Under the pieces are notes generated by a model that ran no database searches, was not told where the DNA came from, and was given only the letters and a program-made list of their open reading frames with translations. DNA of 64,000 bases from Cyclospora cayetanensis (taxonomy: Eukaryota > Apicomplexa > Conoidasida > Eucoccidiorida > Eimeriidae): assembly GCF_002999335.1 (NCBI RefSeq), contig NW_020312403.1:124001-188000 (forward strand), read 5' to 3'. Shown in pieces: positions 48,931 to 61,871 of the stretch (position 1 is the stretch's first letter; each line of letters starts with the position of its first letter). The translations under genes were made by a program, and so were the position numbers.

Positions 48931-51900
48931 AATTCTTCAGGAGCACCATAGAGGATAAGAATTCGACGTTCTTCAGTGCGTTTCGGTGTGCTGCTAGGAT
49001 GCACTTACGCTTTCACAACAAGGTGCTGCTGCTAAAGACCCTAAGCAAGATGGTCCGTCAGACATAGCGCACCAACCACAGTTTTCGGCAGCGATTGCGA
49101 GTTTTTGCTTAGAAGAGTGCAATTACTTGAGCCAGTTTCTTCCATATGCAAAGTATTTTACTACGGCAAAATACCTAGCTGCTTGTTGTCCTCCCTCATC
49201 CTTGATCTGTACTGAGAAGCGCCTCTTCGACGCCTGCTCCTGGTGATCCAGGGTGAGCAGCTACCCTTAGCGGAGGAGAGATTTAGAGAGTACCTGGCTA
49301 GTGCATAAAACTATATGCGCATTGATCCAAGAGCGACAACCACGAAATGATGATAAGCGCCGGTTGGCTGTCGAACTCGAGGCAGGATAATAAGTCTGGT
49401 GTATCGGCCAGCTTCACGAAATCCACCAAACGACGTCCGTGCGAAGAACTTTGCGGCCAAGTAACTAGGGCTGTATACAATTCTCTAATGAATCCATGAA
49501 AGTTATGTTTTCAAGAAGTAAAGGGTGTCACAGAACTACCAGTGTTATCTTCTCAAAGAATTTTCAGAATTCCCCCCACAACTTGCGGATTCCACAACGT
49601 TGGTAAGCGACCCGTGTGAATTTCGAGCATGCATAGCAGCCCGTTTAAGTGCCTGTTTATACAATTGAACGCAAAGGACACAGTATATGAAAGTGTCAGT
49701 GAAATGAGGTGGGGTACACCAACCCTAGTGGCAGACGGAGGAGCAGTTGCGGGCTTCATTGCCTGAGGGACAACATGCGGCCCTGTTTTGCTAACACCTC
49801 TAGTCGCCGTTGACAATGAGTATTGTTATTCTTGAGAATCACCCAGCCACAGCGCAGATTCTGCCTGTATTTGCCCACTACAAGCACGAGCAGTGCGTTC
49901 CACTTAGAATTGAAATGGTGTTATCTACAGCCATATTTTGGAGGAGGTTCTCTCCGATAGGTTGCCCCTACATTTATGATGTGGCCTTCTATATTTCCTA
50001 GAATTCGTTTGTGCTGCACGCACTGCTTGTGTTTGCATGCAGCGATCGCCATATGAGCCACGGGAGCACTGCTAAACTAGTGTATGTCCTGATTATTTTT
50101 GCACACTCTGCTTCTATTCTGTTTCCTCATAGCTGGAGGCCAATACATTTTACCGCTTTAAAGAAAACAAACCGTTGAGCCGCTGTGGTTGCTGTGGTTT
50201 GGTCCCTCGTTCGTTGTTGCGTAGTGTGTGCACCTTTCTCCCGGTCGGTTTCTCTTCAGTGTTTGCTGTGCACATTCATTTATCCCATTTGCACTGTTCT
50301 ATTGAATTCGCCTGTATGATGAATGATGGGAAGGCTGGAATTGTCTGCTGTGCTACGCGTAATCAGTCTCAACGTACCGAAACGAAACACGACGGGGTGT
50401 GCTTTGAATGGCCGAAGAAAGACATAAGTGACTATGCTACTCAAAGCGATTTGTACTTAGCTAGCAATATTTAACAAACAAATAGCAAGAAGTCGACTGA
50501 TTGATTTGTATGCCCGTGCATCTTATTTGCTACCAAGTTCTCCTAGTTCGATAGAGCAAAACGCAACGTAGGTGGGTATACGCTGAATGCTCTATGCACC
50601 TAGCTGGGACTACTTGGAGTGCTTACGGCGTGTAGTTACGCTCAACCTAGCAGTATATCTCCTTGTGAATCGGTAAGTAAAAAAGCGCAGGCACGGGAAG
50701 GCAAGATTTCATTTGAGAAGCGCTTACTAGCACTATGTTCAGTTTGTACTGAGTTTTGTGTATGCTAAGGCAAAGGGAATGTTGTAACTAATGTACTAGA
50801 CGTGTTATGGTGCAACTTAGCCATATATGACACAATTAATCATTGCTTAGGAACGTTGACCTTTATGACCAGGAAAGGCTCCCAATTTTGAGTAAGGGAG
50901 CGTACATGTAGTGCATGAAACCCCTCCATGCCCAGGCCGCCTCACTGTGCTACCTGTCGCGAACCGGCTCAAATCAAGTGCTTTCGTAAGTAAATATTGC
51001 AACGAATGAAATAGGACTCTGGAGCTTGGGCAGCAAAAACCCTAAATCCTAGCCTGTTTGTGTGGCCAAGCGAGGTTCTAGTCAATGCTTGCGATGATTA
51101 TTTTGGGGTTTTATCTCTGGGTTATCAGTAGAGTTATACACTCTCACGATGCATCTCGCTTGGTGCAAAAGTTTAGAAAGAGTATTGAAGATTAGATGTT
51201 TGTAGGGAAGCGCCGTCATTTTGCAAACCCAAGTAGTCAAAGTGGCGCCCTTCAGCTGCGGCAATCGACGCGCCTGAACTAGATCAAATTCGTTGATGGC
51301 TCATTCAATCTTGCTTGCGTCTGTATTCTGAGTCGTGAGGGGACTACGGCGTGGTGGTCGTGAGAAAGAAGGCTTTAACGCTTCCTGTCTTTGTGTGTCG
51401 GTGCTTGCAGTTCTCTCGGTGTGTGCGTGCTAGGCCTGGGGGCCGGCCGTCATTGACCCAGCGCCATGGGTCCTAAGCGACCATCGATTCAATGTAAACA
51501 ATATTATTTTGGTGCGCATTTGCTCATTCCTTGTACCCTAAGATTCTTACGTCGTAGCGCCCATATGATCGTTCCAGCCCGTCATTTCGAGCATCTAACG
51601 GCAACTGCTAGCAACTGCTTTCGGACCCGCGGAGTCGTGAGGAATTTTCTGCTTTTCTTCCTGCAACTGCCAAAGATTGAAAAATAGCATCGCTTCATTC
51701 AAGATATTTTTTGCGCGGGACTTTTTCATCGAACAGGGCAGGGCCCACGGCAGTGCCGCAACGCCGCCTCCAGAGGCGGAAGTAACGTAAGTCGAGAGTC
51801 CCTTCTTTGTGCGGTTTTAGCGCTCCTGGAGAGTTGTAACTATCAATTGAGTCAATTTCGGACCCGAGATGGTTCTTTTGTGGGTTTTAGGCTTACTGTT

Positions 51901-52690
51901 AGTTTGTAGTGGCTTGGGATGGTCGCACACGCAGCCCTGTGTCGTGACCGCGTTCCCGAGTCTGCCATAAGGGCATTGAGGGCAGCAACGGAGGCAGTAC
52001 ACACATCTTCTCCGTTCAGAACTGCTAATTGTGTCGCCGATACCTCATGGTGAACAGTAGGCAGTTGCAAAATGGAGGGGTCACCCTGCTGCAGCTCCGG
52101 AAGCCGTTGCGCTGTCGGCGGTTTTGGAGCTCCACTCCCACCTATTCCTACATTTTGCATGGATACCTTTGATCGAGAGGTGAATGCACCTTTCTGCTCG
52201 ACATCTATTGCTCTGCGCAGACCCGCGTTCCCCCGGGAACCAAGGTCCCCGCCATGGAATCTGTGTGGCTTTAGCGCTTGAATGAGAATCACGATACTCC
52301 TGTTCCTGCGTTTCCAGTGTGCGACCTGAGTGCAGTGATCTGGCGAGCTCTATAACTGCACTAGGGCTGTAGTTTGACGTATTTAAGCTTTCTGTCATGA
52401 GAGACCAGCAACCAACGCCCGATTGACCAGGATGGTTCCCTGCAGCAGAACCAGCACAGTCTTTCAGGCGCAATCGGGCACTGACTGAAGCGCACAGAAA
52501 GGACGCACTCTTGCGCATTTGATCCGCTTGTGGTGGCCTTTAGGCATGAAAAAATGCTCTAGCGGGGAAATGCTCTTTTGAGATGCATTTGGTGGCGTCT
52601 AGCGGCGTAGGATAATGTAACTGAACGGCAACGTGTCACGCCATTTGCGCGAGAAGCGCTGTACATGTCGATGGCACCTGCTGAGACAGT
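48931..52690. other. Gene-poor spacer and upstream region of the decarboxylase
   Basis: About 3.8 kb. The first part may include the missing integrase end and 3' LTR of copy 2, not recognisable by eye. Minus-strand frames at 51852-52292 and 52081-52518 overlap in different frames, look protein-like in composition but share no identifiable motif. The last few hundred bases should hold the decarboxylase promoter. Confidence 0.4.
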
Positions 52691-55600
52691 ATGTCGACAC
52701 TGGCGGTGCTGTTCTGTGCATTTGCGGCAATGCAGGCGAGCACCATGTTGGAACGTCGGGGCACGCTGAATGCCTGTGCAGAACGCCGCGCCTCGCAAAT
52801 GACGGTGACGCTTCCATCGTCTTCTGGCCCTCTTGGTACAAAGCCCTTCGATGTGGATTCCCTAATGAGGTCTGGGAGCTCGCGCAGAGGCAGCACCGTA
52901 ACGCCGCCGCAGCCTGCACATTTCCCGCTGAAATCTCAAGATACGATAGATAGCCAGCCGCTTTTCAAGGCCGATACCTTCACCTGCAGCTCCGAAGACT
53001 TTTTGACGAGTGACACAACGTATGTTGCGCAGCTACGTGAAGAGTTGTGGCAGGCAATGGCCTCTCATGTGGCCACCCGCACTTTGTCGAAAGTCGATGG
53101 CGCGCTAGACTGCTTGGAAGAGGTGGGGAGAGACGGATTGCTGCTCTGGTGGCAAGTGCTTTCCTCTTAGGGCTTCAAGCCGTAGCTGTTAGAAAGCGTT
53201 AATTTGTGCTTCTTCGTCTTCACTTACGGGAGCGAAGAAAGGGGGCCCCTTACCCTGTCGGGGCGGTCGCTGCTTGCCGTGAGCATGAGTGCGCGATTCT
53301 CTCAACATGTGCCGGATCTCTCAATGATCTATTTCACAAAGCGTGATTGTTACTGCTGTGCTTGTCGCTAGATTGAGTGGTTCTGGGGTAAGGAGTGCGT
53401 CCAGCAAGTCCACAGCGTCCGCGCTGATCTGAAGGACGGGAAATTTGACTCTGCCAGCTTGACAATCAGCAAGGTGGTCGGCTCCATGTCTTCAGTAACG
53501 GGTGCGCGGATAGATTTTGCAACTGCGATTGAGGAGCGGCCCACTGATACGGGGGAACTTGGAAAATTGCGCATTGGGAGGGGGGGCGAGGCATGCCGCC
53601 AGACCCTTCTTGCTGCTGCTTAAATGGTGTTTTCCTGCGGTTATTCTCATCGCTCCGGCACGTTTTAAGCAGAACCATGGCGTTGGCATGAAGCAAGATA
53701 TCCAGAACTGATAGCGCTGCATGCTGCAACATGCCGGGGGCTGGCTGGAGTTTGTGCGCTTTCTGATTACTTTGGGTGTTGAGTGAGAGGTGACCATGCA
53801 CCTCCACCTTTGGCCCAACTATGCGGGTTTAAAAGAACTAGACTGAAACTGAGGAACACTTTGCTTGAGCAAGTAAGACCATCTTGTGTTTCGCCTCTTG
53901 CGGTTGCATGTGGATTGTTGCAGGCAGTATGGCGGGGCGGCAGCATATGTTTTACGTGCTGGTTGTTGTGCCTCCATTCAACTTTATGAAGGATGATCAC
54001 CGTATGAACTTGTCCTCCGAGTTGCGGCGAATTCAAAGCACAGAATCGGGCGACAAGACCCTGGTATACCGCATTGTAGAGGTGGACACCATCAAGAGGG
54101 CTCTATTGGCTGTTATAGTAAACCCCGAAATTCTCGCTGTCTGCATTCAAGACAACGTGCCGATCGAGCTGCCCATGACTCGGTCGCTTTCTGGCCTTGA
54201 GGGGTTCGTACGTGGGATTGATCGGTTTGTCGAGGGCCCAATTAACAAAATGAAACTAGGTGCTCCCATTATTCCGACGCTAGTGCGGAGCATGAAGCAG
54301 TGCCGGCGCGCTGTTGATATTTACTGCGTGTGCACCGGCATGGGCCTCGCTTCCCTCGAGCACGTGGATCACCTTGTGAAGCGCGCGTTTCTCCCAAACG
54401 ATGATCACTCAGACTTGCATGAGGCGATCTTGGAGGGCGTACGGAGCAAAATGCGCTGCCCTTTTTTTGAGGCCTTGCGCCTCTACGCAGACCGCCCGAT
54501 TGGTGTCTTTCATGCATTGGCCATCTCTAGAGGGAACTCAGTTCGCAGGAGCAAATGGATTCAATTTCTAATTGACTTTTACGGCACAGCCCTTTTCAAA
54601 GCCGAAAGCTCCGCCACTTGCGGGGGTCTGGACTCTCTTCTAGACCCACACGGTTCGCTTCTCGAAGCGCAGACCCTAGCCGCCAGGGCGTATGATGCAA
54701 GCTATGCGTTTTTCGTTACCAACGGCACCTCGACGTCAAATAAGATTGTCATCCAGGTCAGCATCCTGGGGGAGGAAGCATCTGCTCTCGATTGTTTCTT
54801 AGGATAAAACCCGGCTGCCAGATAGGTCTTCCACGTCCACCAAAACGTTCGTGTTACCTTTCTTTTCCGCTGGAGGAACGCGCGCGAGAGAGTCTGTCAC
54901 TTATCTCAGTTCCACCTCCTGTTGTGCCTGCTCAGGCTCTAACGCGTCCTAACGACGTCGTGCTGATTGACCGTGACTGCCACAAGAGCCACCACTACGC
55001 CCTTGTCCTCGCTGGAGCACGGCCTTGCTACTTAGATGCGTATCCGCTGCATGATTATTCCATGTATGGGGGCGTGACGCTGCACAACATTAAGAAAACT
55101 CTGTTGGCGTACAGGAGCGCTGGCCGTTTGAGCGACGTGCGCCTCTTAGTGATCACGAACTGCACCTTTGATGGCATTGTATATAACGTGAAGAGGCTCA
55201 TAGAGGAGTGTCTGGCGATCAAGCCCGATTTAATTTTTTTGTTCGACGAGGCCTGGTTCGCCTACGCTGGCTTTCATCCGATCCTCAAGACGCGCACAGC
55301 CATGCACTGTGCAAATTCCATCAGGAGAGAGGTGCTTCTGGCTTGGGGGCTGCGTTTTTTTCCGAACGAACTTAGCTGACAGAGTACCACGGGGAAACTG
55401 CAACATATTCTGCTTCAACTAGCTTTATTTGACGCTTCGTTCCTGTGTTTCAGAGCAATATGTCGCTCTCTAATAGACCGTTATTGTGCATACAAGTGGC
55501 AAGCACTGAACAGACATCCCCCTCTTTTAGACAAGCACGTGATTGCGCTGCCCTCCTGTTTTCAGCTAATGGAAAGGAAGTACCACCATCTGCACGCCGC

Positions 55601-57669
55601 GCTTTTGGACACCCTCAAGGTGTCGTCTTTGGAGGAAGCGGATCCAGACGCATTGCTGTCCAGAAGGCTTTACCCCAACCCCAGGAAACTCAAAGTGCGC
55701 GTATACGCAACTCAATCTACGCACAAGTCTTTGACCTCCCTTCGCCAGGGTTCCATGGTGCTGGTGAACGACGACCTCTTTGAGTCACACGTGCACACCT
55801 CCTTTAAAGAGAGCTATTACACGCACATGTCAACATCTCCCAACTACCAGATACTGGCCACGCTGGATGTTGGAAGGTCGCAAATGGAACTCGAGGGCTA
55901 CGGTCTTGTGGAGCGCCAGCTGGAAGCAGCGTTCCTCATCCGCAATGCCCTTGGCAAGGACTCCTTCGTCTCCAAGTTTTTCAGGGTACACTCCGCATGA
56001 ACATTGCTGCAAACATTGCTGCAAACATTGCTTTGAAGGTCTGTATAACCGATTTGCATTCTGCTGTTCTCTGCTGGAGGTGTGCGGGTTGTTTGATCAA
56101 TGATTGGTGTTTCTCCTTGGTGCAGATTCTTGGACCTCACGACATGGTTCCGGCCAGCCTTCGCCAGAGTTCATTGCAAGAGAGTTCATTGAGTGGACTG
56201 GCCAACGAGCAGATGAACGTCCAAACTCTAGAGGAAGTGTGGCTATCCGATGACGAATTCGTTTTAGACCCAACTCGAATCACTTTGTACACCGGGTGAG
56301 GACATGGCTTGGCTTAGCGTCCTCGTTCCTTTCACAATGCTGACACACTTTCTGTGTAGTAATGTCATAGCATCGGACTAGCTGCCAACAGTCCAAGGGA
56401 GCTGCTTTTGCTCTTGGCCGTTTTTCTATCATGAGGCCGTGTTGGTGCGGTTTGAGGGATGCAGGAATTCTGGCCTGGACGGCGAAACGTTTAAGGTGAA
56501 ATGGCTGATGGACAAATACGGCGTGCAGATCAATAAAACTTCCCGCAACAGCGTATTGTTCATGACAAATATTGGCACGACGAGGTCTTCCTGCATCTTC
56601 CTGAGAAGCTGCATCCGGCACTGTGCGCAGGTACGGGAGGAAGGCCGCTTTTAGCCGGTGGTGGTGTTGACGAAGTGCATTCCCACTTCACGTTGCCTTC
56701 GACGTACTGTAAAACTTAATTACTTCGACTAGATATCATGTGTGTCGTGTACTGCGTGGACTCGAGGTTTGTTAAAAAACGCAGTTGGCCTATAGAACGG
56801 AACGGCAAATGTATGCCCTGTGTATGTCAGGAACTTGAAATGCGCCGACTGCTTAGCAGCCGTCGCGAGCTGGAGGAGCTTCAGCAACATATTAGTTGGA
56901 TTGTTCGCGACTGCCCGGCTTTGCCTGACTTCTCCGGATTCCACTGTGCTTTTAGCCAATCTGCACAAATGATTACTGGCAAGGCAAACCAAAAGCCAGA
57001 AAACCTTGAAGCCAACCAGTCGGCCGTCACTCCTGACACTGCGAATTCTCCCCCCGTCTGCCGTGAAGACAGCAAATCAAATTTCAAAATGTATATCCGT
57101 GATGGGGATGTGCGGGAGCCATTTTATTTGAGCTACGATGAGGAAAACGTGGAATACCACACGCTCCAAGAAGCACTAAAGCTCATTAATGAAGGCATCA
57201 CTCTCGTCGGAAGCACCTTCATCATCCCGTATCCCCCTGGATTCCCTATCTCCGTGCCCGGTCAAGTGAGTTTCAGCTTTGTATTGCAATGATTAGCGCT
57301 TTCAAATGTCAGATCTTGCCGTCTATGTACTTCTAATGTGAAGTGATATGCGTCAGTTTTCAGGCTGCTTCGCTCATGAGCTCAGTGGTGTTTGCAATTG
57401 GACTGCAGGTTCTGTCCGCGGCGATTGTGGAGTTCATGATAAAGATTGATGTAAAGGAAATTCATGGTTTTGACTGGAAGCTGGGTCTACGTTGTTTTAA
57501 GCATTCCTTATTACGCAGCCTCATGGAGGCCCGAGGAATTCCCGTGCCTGATTGTATGAAGCATTCTGAGTGTGGAGCAGTGCGTTCTGAAAGAAACAGC
57601 TCTTCCAGCGGATCCAGCACTCCTACTTCCACTGACATCCCAGCCGTCTCTGTCACAAGTGTGGACTGA
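52691..57669 (+). CDS. Orn/Lys/Arg decarboxylase, bacterial-type PLP enzyme (group III fold-type I)
   Basis: Nine exons: 52691-53155, 53372-53501, 53924-54756, 54936-55331, 55566-55985, 56126-56295, 56465-56630, 56831-57265 and 57409-57669, giving about 1,091 aa with phase kept. The first two joins are tentative (53122 is an alternative end for exon 1). The ATG follows an in-frame stop. Core motifs in order: FHALAISRGNSVRRSKWIQF, GGLDSLLDPHGSLLEAQTLA, the phosphate-binding loop FFVTNGTSTSNKIVIQ, LIDRDCHKSHHYALVLAGA, DEAWFAYAGFHP (Asp to the PLP ring), and YATQSTHKSLTSLRQGSM with the Schiff-base Lys at 55725-55727 (residue ~662). SRNSVLFMTNIGTTRSS and the C-terminal domain start PYPPGFPISVPGQ follow. 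It decarboxylates a basic amino acid to a diamine or agmatine; which substrate is undecided. The ~300-aa N-terminal part is unrecognised. The nearest relatives I recall are bacterial, so ancient transfer is plausible. Confidence 0.9.
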
Positions 57670-59249
57670 AAGGACCAAGGGCAAACGCGATCAGGGTCAG
57701 GGGCTGAATTGTGCACTGACCCAAACGGCGCGTAACTTCCCTGCTAGTTGTATTCCGATAGATAGTCCAAATAGGTCGACCGGAAGGCGGCGAAAGGCTC
57801 CTCAACCCACTGGTTGATTCGTTCCTCTATCACAGATGGGCAGTCAGTACTGAGATTGCTATTTCTGCATGCGGCACCTAGTTCATTAACCCGCAGCTGC
57901 TATGCGCAAGTGAAGCGCGGCATCCGCCATTAACATGGGCACCGCTTGTAACGGGCTCATTACAGAGGCCTTTGCTAGAGTTTCAGGCCCTTCTCATCTG
58001 AGATTAAGAAAGCATTCGACTTCGTAGTTGTGCTTTCCTGGGCCCGTCGGCTCCCATTTCATTTCTTCAAGTATATTACTGCCTACTACGCGGTCATGCT
58101 GGATCATCCATCGCTATGCAGATACAGGCGTGTGTCGCTGCAGATAAAATAGCTGTAACGCCCATGAGGTTTGTGGAGCCGCATGATAATTTTCGCTTAT
58201 CCCTCCTTTTGATGCCCAGCTGCATTTGCCTTAGCTTTAGCTGGTCCCAAAGCGTGGACCCTGCGAAGCGAATACAATGGATTATCCTGTCAATCTTTGC
58301 GCTAGCAAAATGTGCTGCCACGGAGAATAAGGGCTCAGATTTGACTACAGCTGGGCAATACTGGGTTTAATGTGCTAGTCGAAGCATGATGCGGCGGCCT
58401 CCAGCCGCCGCGGAGGTGAGACGTTCTGCCACATCATAAACACCCCTTATGGACGTTTCCATCAAATGGTCAGACCCAATGTCACATAAATGTGTGGGAA
58501 CCGACTCGGAGGTATGAGTATTTTTCTCACGCACAGCTTCAGCAAAGCAGAAAGAAAAAATGAGCCACCGGACTCTTCGGTGAGGAGGGTAAATGTGCAC
58601 GTTCAGTGGTGCAGATACATCTGTACAAGCAAACGTGTGTGCAGTTGTTGCCTGCATATGGGACAGCACTCGTTTTCGGAGATCGGAGCTGCGCACGTTG
58701 CAGCAGCAACCCAGCACCCAGGTTACAATAGTGGCAAGAAAAGGACCCCGTTGCCTTAGGTGTGTCTGTTCAGCATCATTTTTCGTCGCAAAAAGACATG
58801 GGGACCGCCGTGCGCTCACGGGCTGCTACACCCGACAGCGTTATTTTCGCGTACGCATTTATTGAATCCTATTCGGGCCTGTGAAGCTCTACACAAGCTC
58901 TTCGTAGGGAGGCGCTTAGCTGGCGGATTCACTCCAGAGCCTGGCAGAAAGTTACCTTCCGGTAGATCTGCCCCTTCTTCATGCCTTTACTTCTCAGGGT
59001 TCAGGCATAGGGAAGAAACGACAGTGAGGATGAGCGCAGCTCCTTCCTCGTAGCAGTCGAAGCATTCACAGCTAGGTGCACACAGCACATAGCACGTACA
59101 TTGCGTCTTGTACCGTGCTACAGCTAGTCTGCTTCGAATTTGTGCAAGGTTGACGAACGGGCAAACTAGTTTGCCAACTTTCTGCTAAATCCTAATTGAA
59201 TAAACAGGTGCACCAAAAGCCGCCAAAATGTAACCCAGCTTCTCGAACT
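57670..59249. other. Spacer between decarboxylase and secreted Cys-rich gene
   Basis: About 1.6 kb with the decarboxylase 3' UTR on the left and the presumed promoter of the small secreted gene on the right. A minus-strand frame at 58367-58819 (150 codons) has no recognisable feature. Nothing else could be supported. Confidence 0.45.
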
Positions 59250-59922
59250 ATGGCCACCATAATATTTTTTATTTTAGTAGGCGCGTTCTACGCTCCTCTA
59301 CTCATTTCAAGCCACGACGAAGATTATCAAGCAGCTAGTGTATCCAAATTTCTAGCGAGGACTCCAAGGCACAGGTATACTGATACGTTGAGCTTGCACT
59401 GTACGGCGGTAGCTGACGAGGCAAAGCCATACTGAAAAACAGGCGTCATTCCTTTTTTCCCGTTTATGGCTAGGCTGCGCTTTCCATTCTGTAATGCTTT
59501 TTGGATCCCCTATTTCACGTTAACTATCTATACACCCAAATAGTTAAATGAATACCGCAAGTACATATCAATGGCGTAGCCAGGTAGTGTTGCCTGGACA
59601 GATGCAACGGATCTACTATATATTTGCGTCTAGGCTGGCCCTCCACCGTCCTCTGCCGCTCATCATTAGAGTTTGCTTCTGCTGCTCCGACAGCTTGAAG
59701 AATTTAACAGCTCTTAGCTGTGGTTTACGAAAAACGCTACCGAGAATCTGCAGTAGAGGGTATAAGGACCATCCTACATATGCCTCCGATTCGCAGGTAG
59801 CCTATGAGTTGTGTGCACAGTGCCCTATGACACTGACCATGGAAAGCGTGCTGCGTGTTCCTAAATCCCTCTCTAAAAGCTTCGGTTCTTTCTTTTCTGA
59901 AGTGCATAAACAACAACATTAG
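59250..59922 (+). CDS. Small secreted Cys-rich protein candidate
   Basis: Two exons, 59250-59374 and 59670-59922, are joined in phase 2 (CACAG|gtatac and cattag|A), giving about 125 aa. The N terminus MATIIFFILVGAFYAPLLIS is a textbook signal peptide, followed by an acidic stretch (SSHDEDYQ). The second exon has seven Cys in a compact pattern: VCFCCS, SCGL, RICSRG and ELCAQC. It ends KSFGSFFSEVHKQQH with no second hydrophobic segment, so no GPI signal or membrane anchor is visible. No family was recognised. The evidence is the signal peptide, clean splice phase and Cys spacing. A further intron after TYASDSQ (donor gtagcc) cannot be excluded. Confidence 0.5.
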
Positions 59923-60130
59923 TGCTGCAGTGGTCTACTTCCTGCGTTTCTGTTTGCCCTCTAAACACATTTTCGCGGGACGCTTTTTCCTGGGTGTATC
60001 AAATGTGGGAGACTGTGTGGAACCGTCAGTTTCCTCTTGCATTATCTTCTTTTTCTTAAGGTCTGCCTGCAGCACAAAGAAGCAGGCGCGAATAATACCT
60101 CCAAAACACATGTTCTTCCTCTTCCCTCAA

Positions 60131-61871
60131 TCAAACCAAGCTTGTACGTGTTGATGCATAAAATAAGGCCCTCGCAGACAAACAGATTTGCGGCACGTAG
60201 TTAGCACTTGCCCGGCGTTTTCGCAGATCTGCATTCTTCTTCTTGATTTTTTCCATTCTATTCTTCGACTTCCCGCCACTGAAAACCAACAGAGAAGCAC
60301 ACTGCGTGAAACACATGAGAAGTAACTGCATTGTTTCGGACCAAAAGGCCTGACTAAACAGTAAAAAGCTGGAATATATTGGTGTCAAGAAGTCTGCCTG
60401 CCATACGGCATAATACACGCAATCGAATAGTGCGATTAGTATCAACTGAAGCCGCACCCTCCGGCAGTGAGTTCGACTCTGATTCTCCTTTCACCGAGGG
60501 TCCGTCCGTCATAATTCAGTGCAATCTGCAGACGTAATGACAACACGAATGACGGTGAGCATCGAACATATAATGGCGTGCAATGCTCACTGTTAGTTAG
60601 ATCCGAAACCGTGTGAAATGCATCATACAGTCGATCGCTACAACCCTTTGAATTGTCCGATTTCAGTGCCCAAATAACCTCGTGCGCCGAAACGCCACAA
60701 ATGCTATTACTCAATGCCTTTAAGAAATATTTGCAAATGAGTACCTGCAGGGCATCTTTGTTGTTGAACTCCACGAAAGCGCACCCTTTTGGTGCTTTCG
60801 TCTGTTTGTCGGTTAGCAGTCGGACATCCTTTATAAAGAGTTCTATGGTGGAAAACAGCACACAAAAACAGGCCATTGCAGTACGGCGCTTCACATAAAC
60901 GAAAAAGAGAGACTACACTCGTCTATCACGAGAACAGGCGTCTTCGCAGCATGGCGGTCAGCTGTCCACATTGGCTCACTGATGCTGCATGGGCAAACAG
61001 TATTGCATGCATTAGTACATTGAATCTTAATGATCGCAATGCACAGTATTCTGCGTCCACCACGGAAAAACTTGAAAACTCTTAAGCCCATCAGAATACC
61101 AGGGGTAAAGCGAGAATACAGGAGAAAGCCATTCAGAAAACAACACGCGTGAACTGTCTCGGGCGCAAGCTGTACGCCTAAAAAGACATCCTAAACTAGA
61201 AGGTCCGTATGATAGGCCTCCGCCTACGGAATCCATTGCCTTACGGAGTTTACGGCCAAAAAAGGACCGGACTTCGTCTGCTGAGGCAGAGAGTGGCAGG
61301 TTCCCCACAAACAGTACGTAACGCACTTTTTGCTGAACAAAAAATGCATGAAAAGGAAACATGCAAAGAGCAGTAACGTGAACAGGAAAATTCCTGAACC
61401 TTCCAGCACTATTCCCGTAAGGTGCGTCCCTTCAACTGCTGCGCTGCAGCTCCATGCGAAAAGGAGCAGACACGCCACAAAGATGAAGACAGGCATACAA
61501 AGATCTGGCAACTGCAACGCAGCGGCAACGAAGGCATAGCTCAAACGACGCGCGACAAAACCCCAGCTTTGCGGCTGCAAATTCAGAAGTGTGCAGATGC
61601 AAGGCAGAAAAAGCACGGTTTAGCATGCGGGTTGAAAAATGTGCAGCGGAAAGGTCCTTACGGAATCCTGCCTGCATTCGTCCGCAACGCGATGCACCTC
61701 TTGAAGTTCCGCGGGCTGTTGCTCCGATTGTTTCTGGGGGGCATTCTGCCGATGCTTTCCCTGTTTATGCGGGGTTGGGTCATGCTCCTGCGACTTTTTG
61801 ATTTTCTTGGATTTGCTGGTCATGCGCTGTTCTCGCAGCGCCGACTTGACGAGTTGCATTGAACGCTTCAT
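60131..61871 (-). CDS. NOP6-like nucleolar RRM protein
   Basis: Five exons: 61871-61662, 61332-61245, 60842-60745, 60525-60458 and 60278-60131, giving about 203 aa with all phases consistent. The first ~70 residues are Lys/Gln/Arg-rich (RMTSKSKKIKKSQEHD), typical of nucleolar proteins. One RRM follows: RNP2 YVLFVGNLPLSASADEVRSF, then DVRLLTDK, RNP1-like KGCAFVEFNNKDAL and IALNYDGRTLGERRIRVEL. After the RRM comes TAGGGGKSKNRMEKIKKKNA, closely resembling the region after the RRM of yeast Nop6 (VELTVGGGG followed by a Lys-rich helix, as I recall it). Nop6 acts in early small-subunit ribosome assembly. The short last tail (SARALFYASTRTSLV) is unremarkable. It is divergent from MMS19. Confidence 0.85.

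Noticed and set aside
51852..52518. Overlapping minus-strand frames of 145-146 codons
   Set aside because: The two frames differ and no adequate intron links them. No recognisable domain. A real gene on this strand cannot be excluded.
58367..58819. Minus-strand frame of 150 codons
   Set aside because: No motif, no splice partners, and composition like surrounding intergenic DNA.
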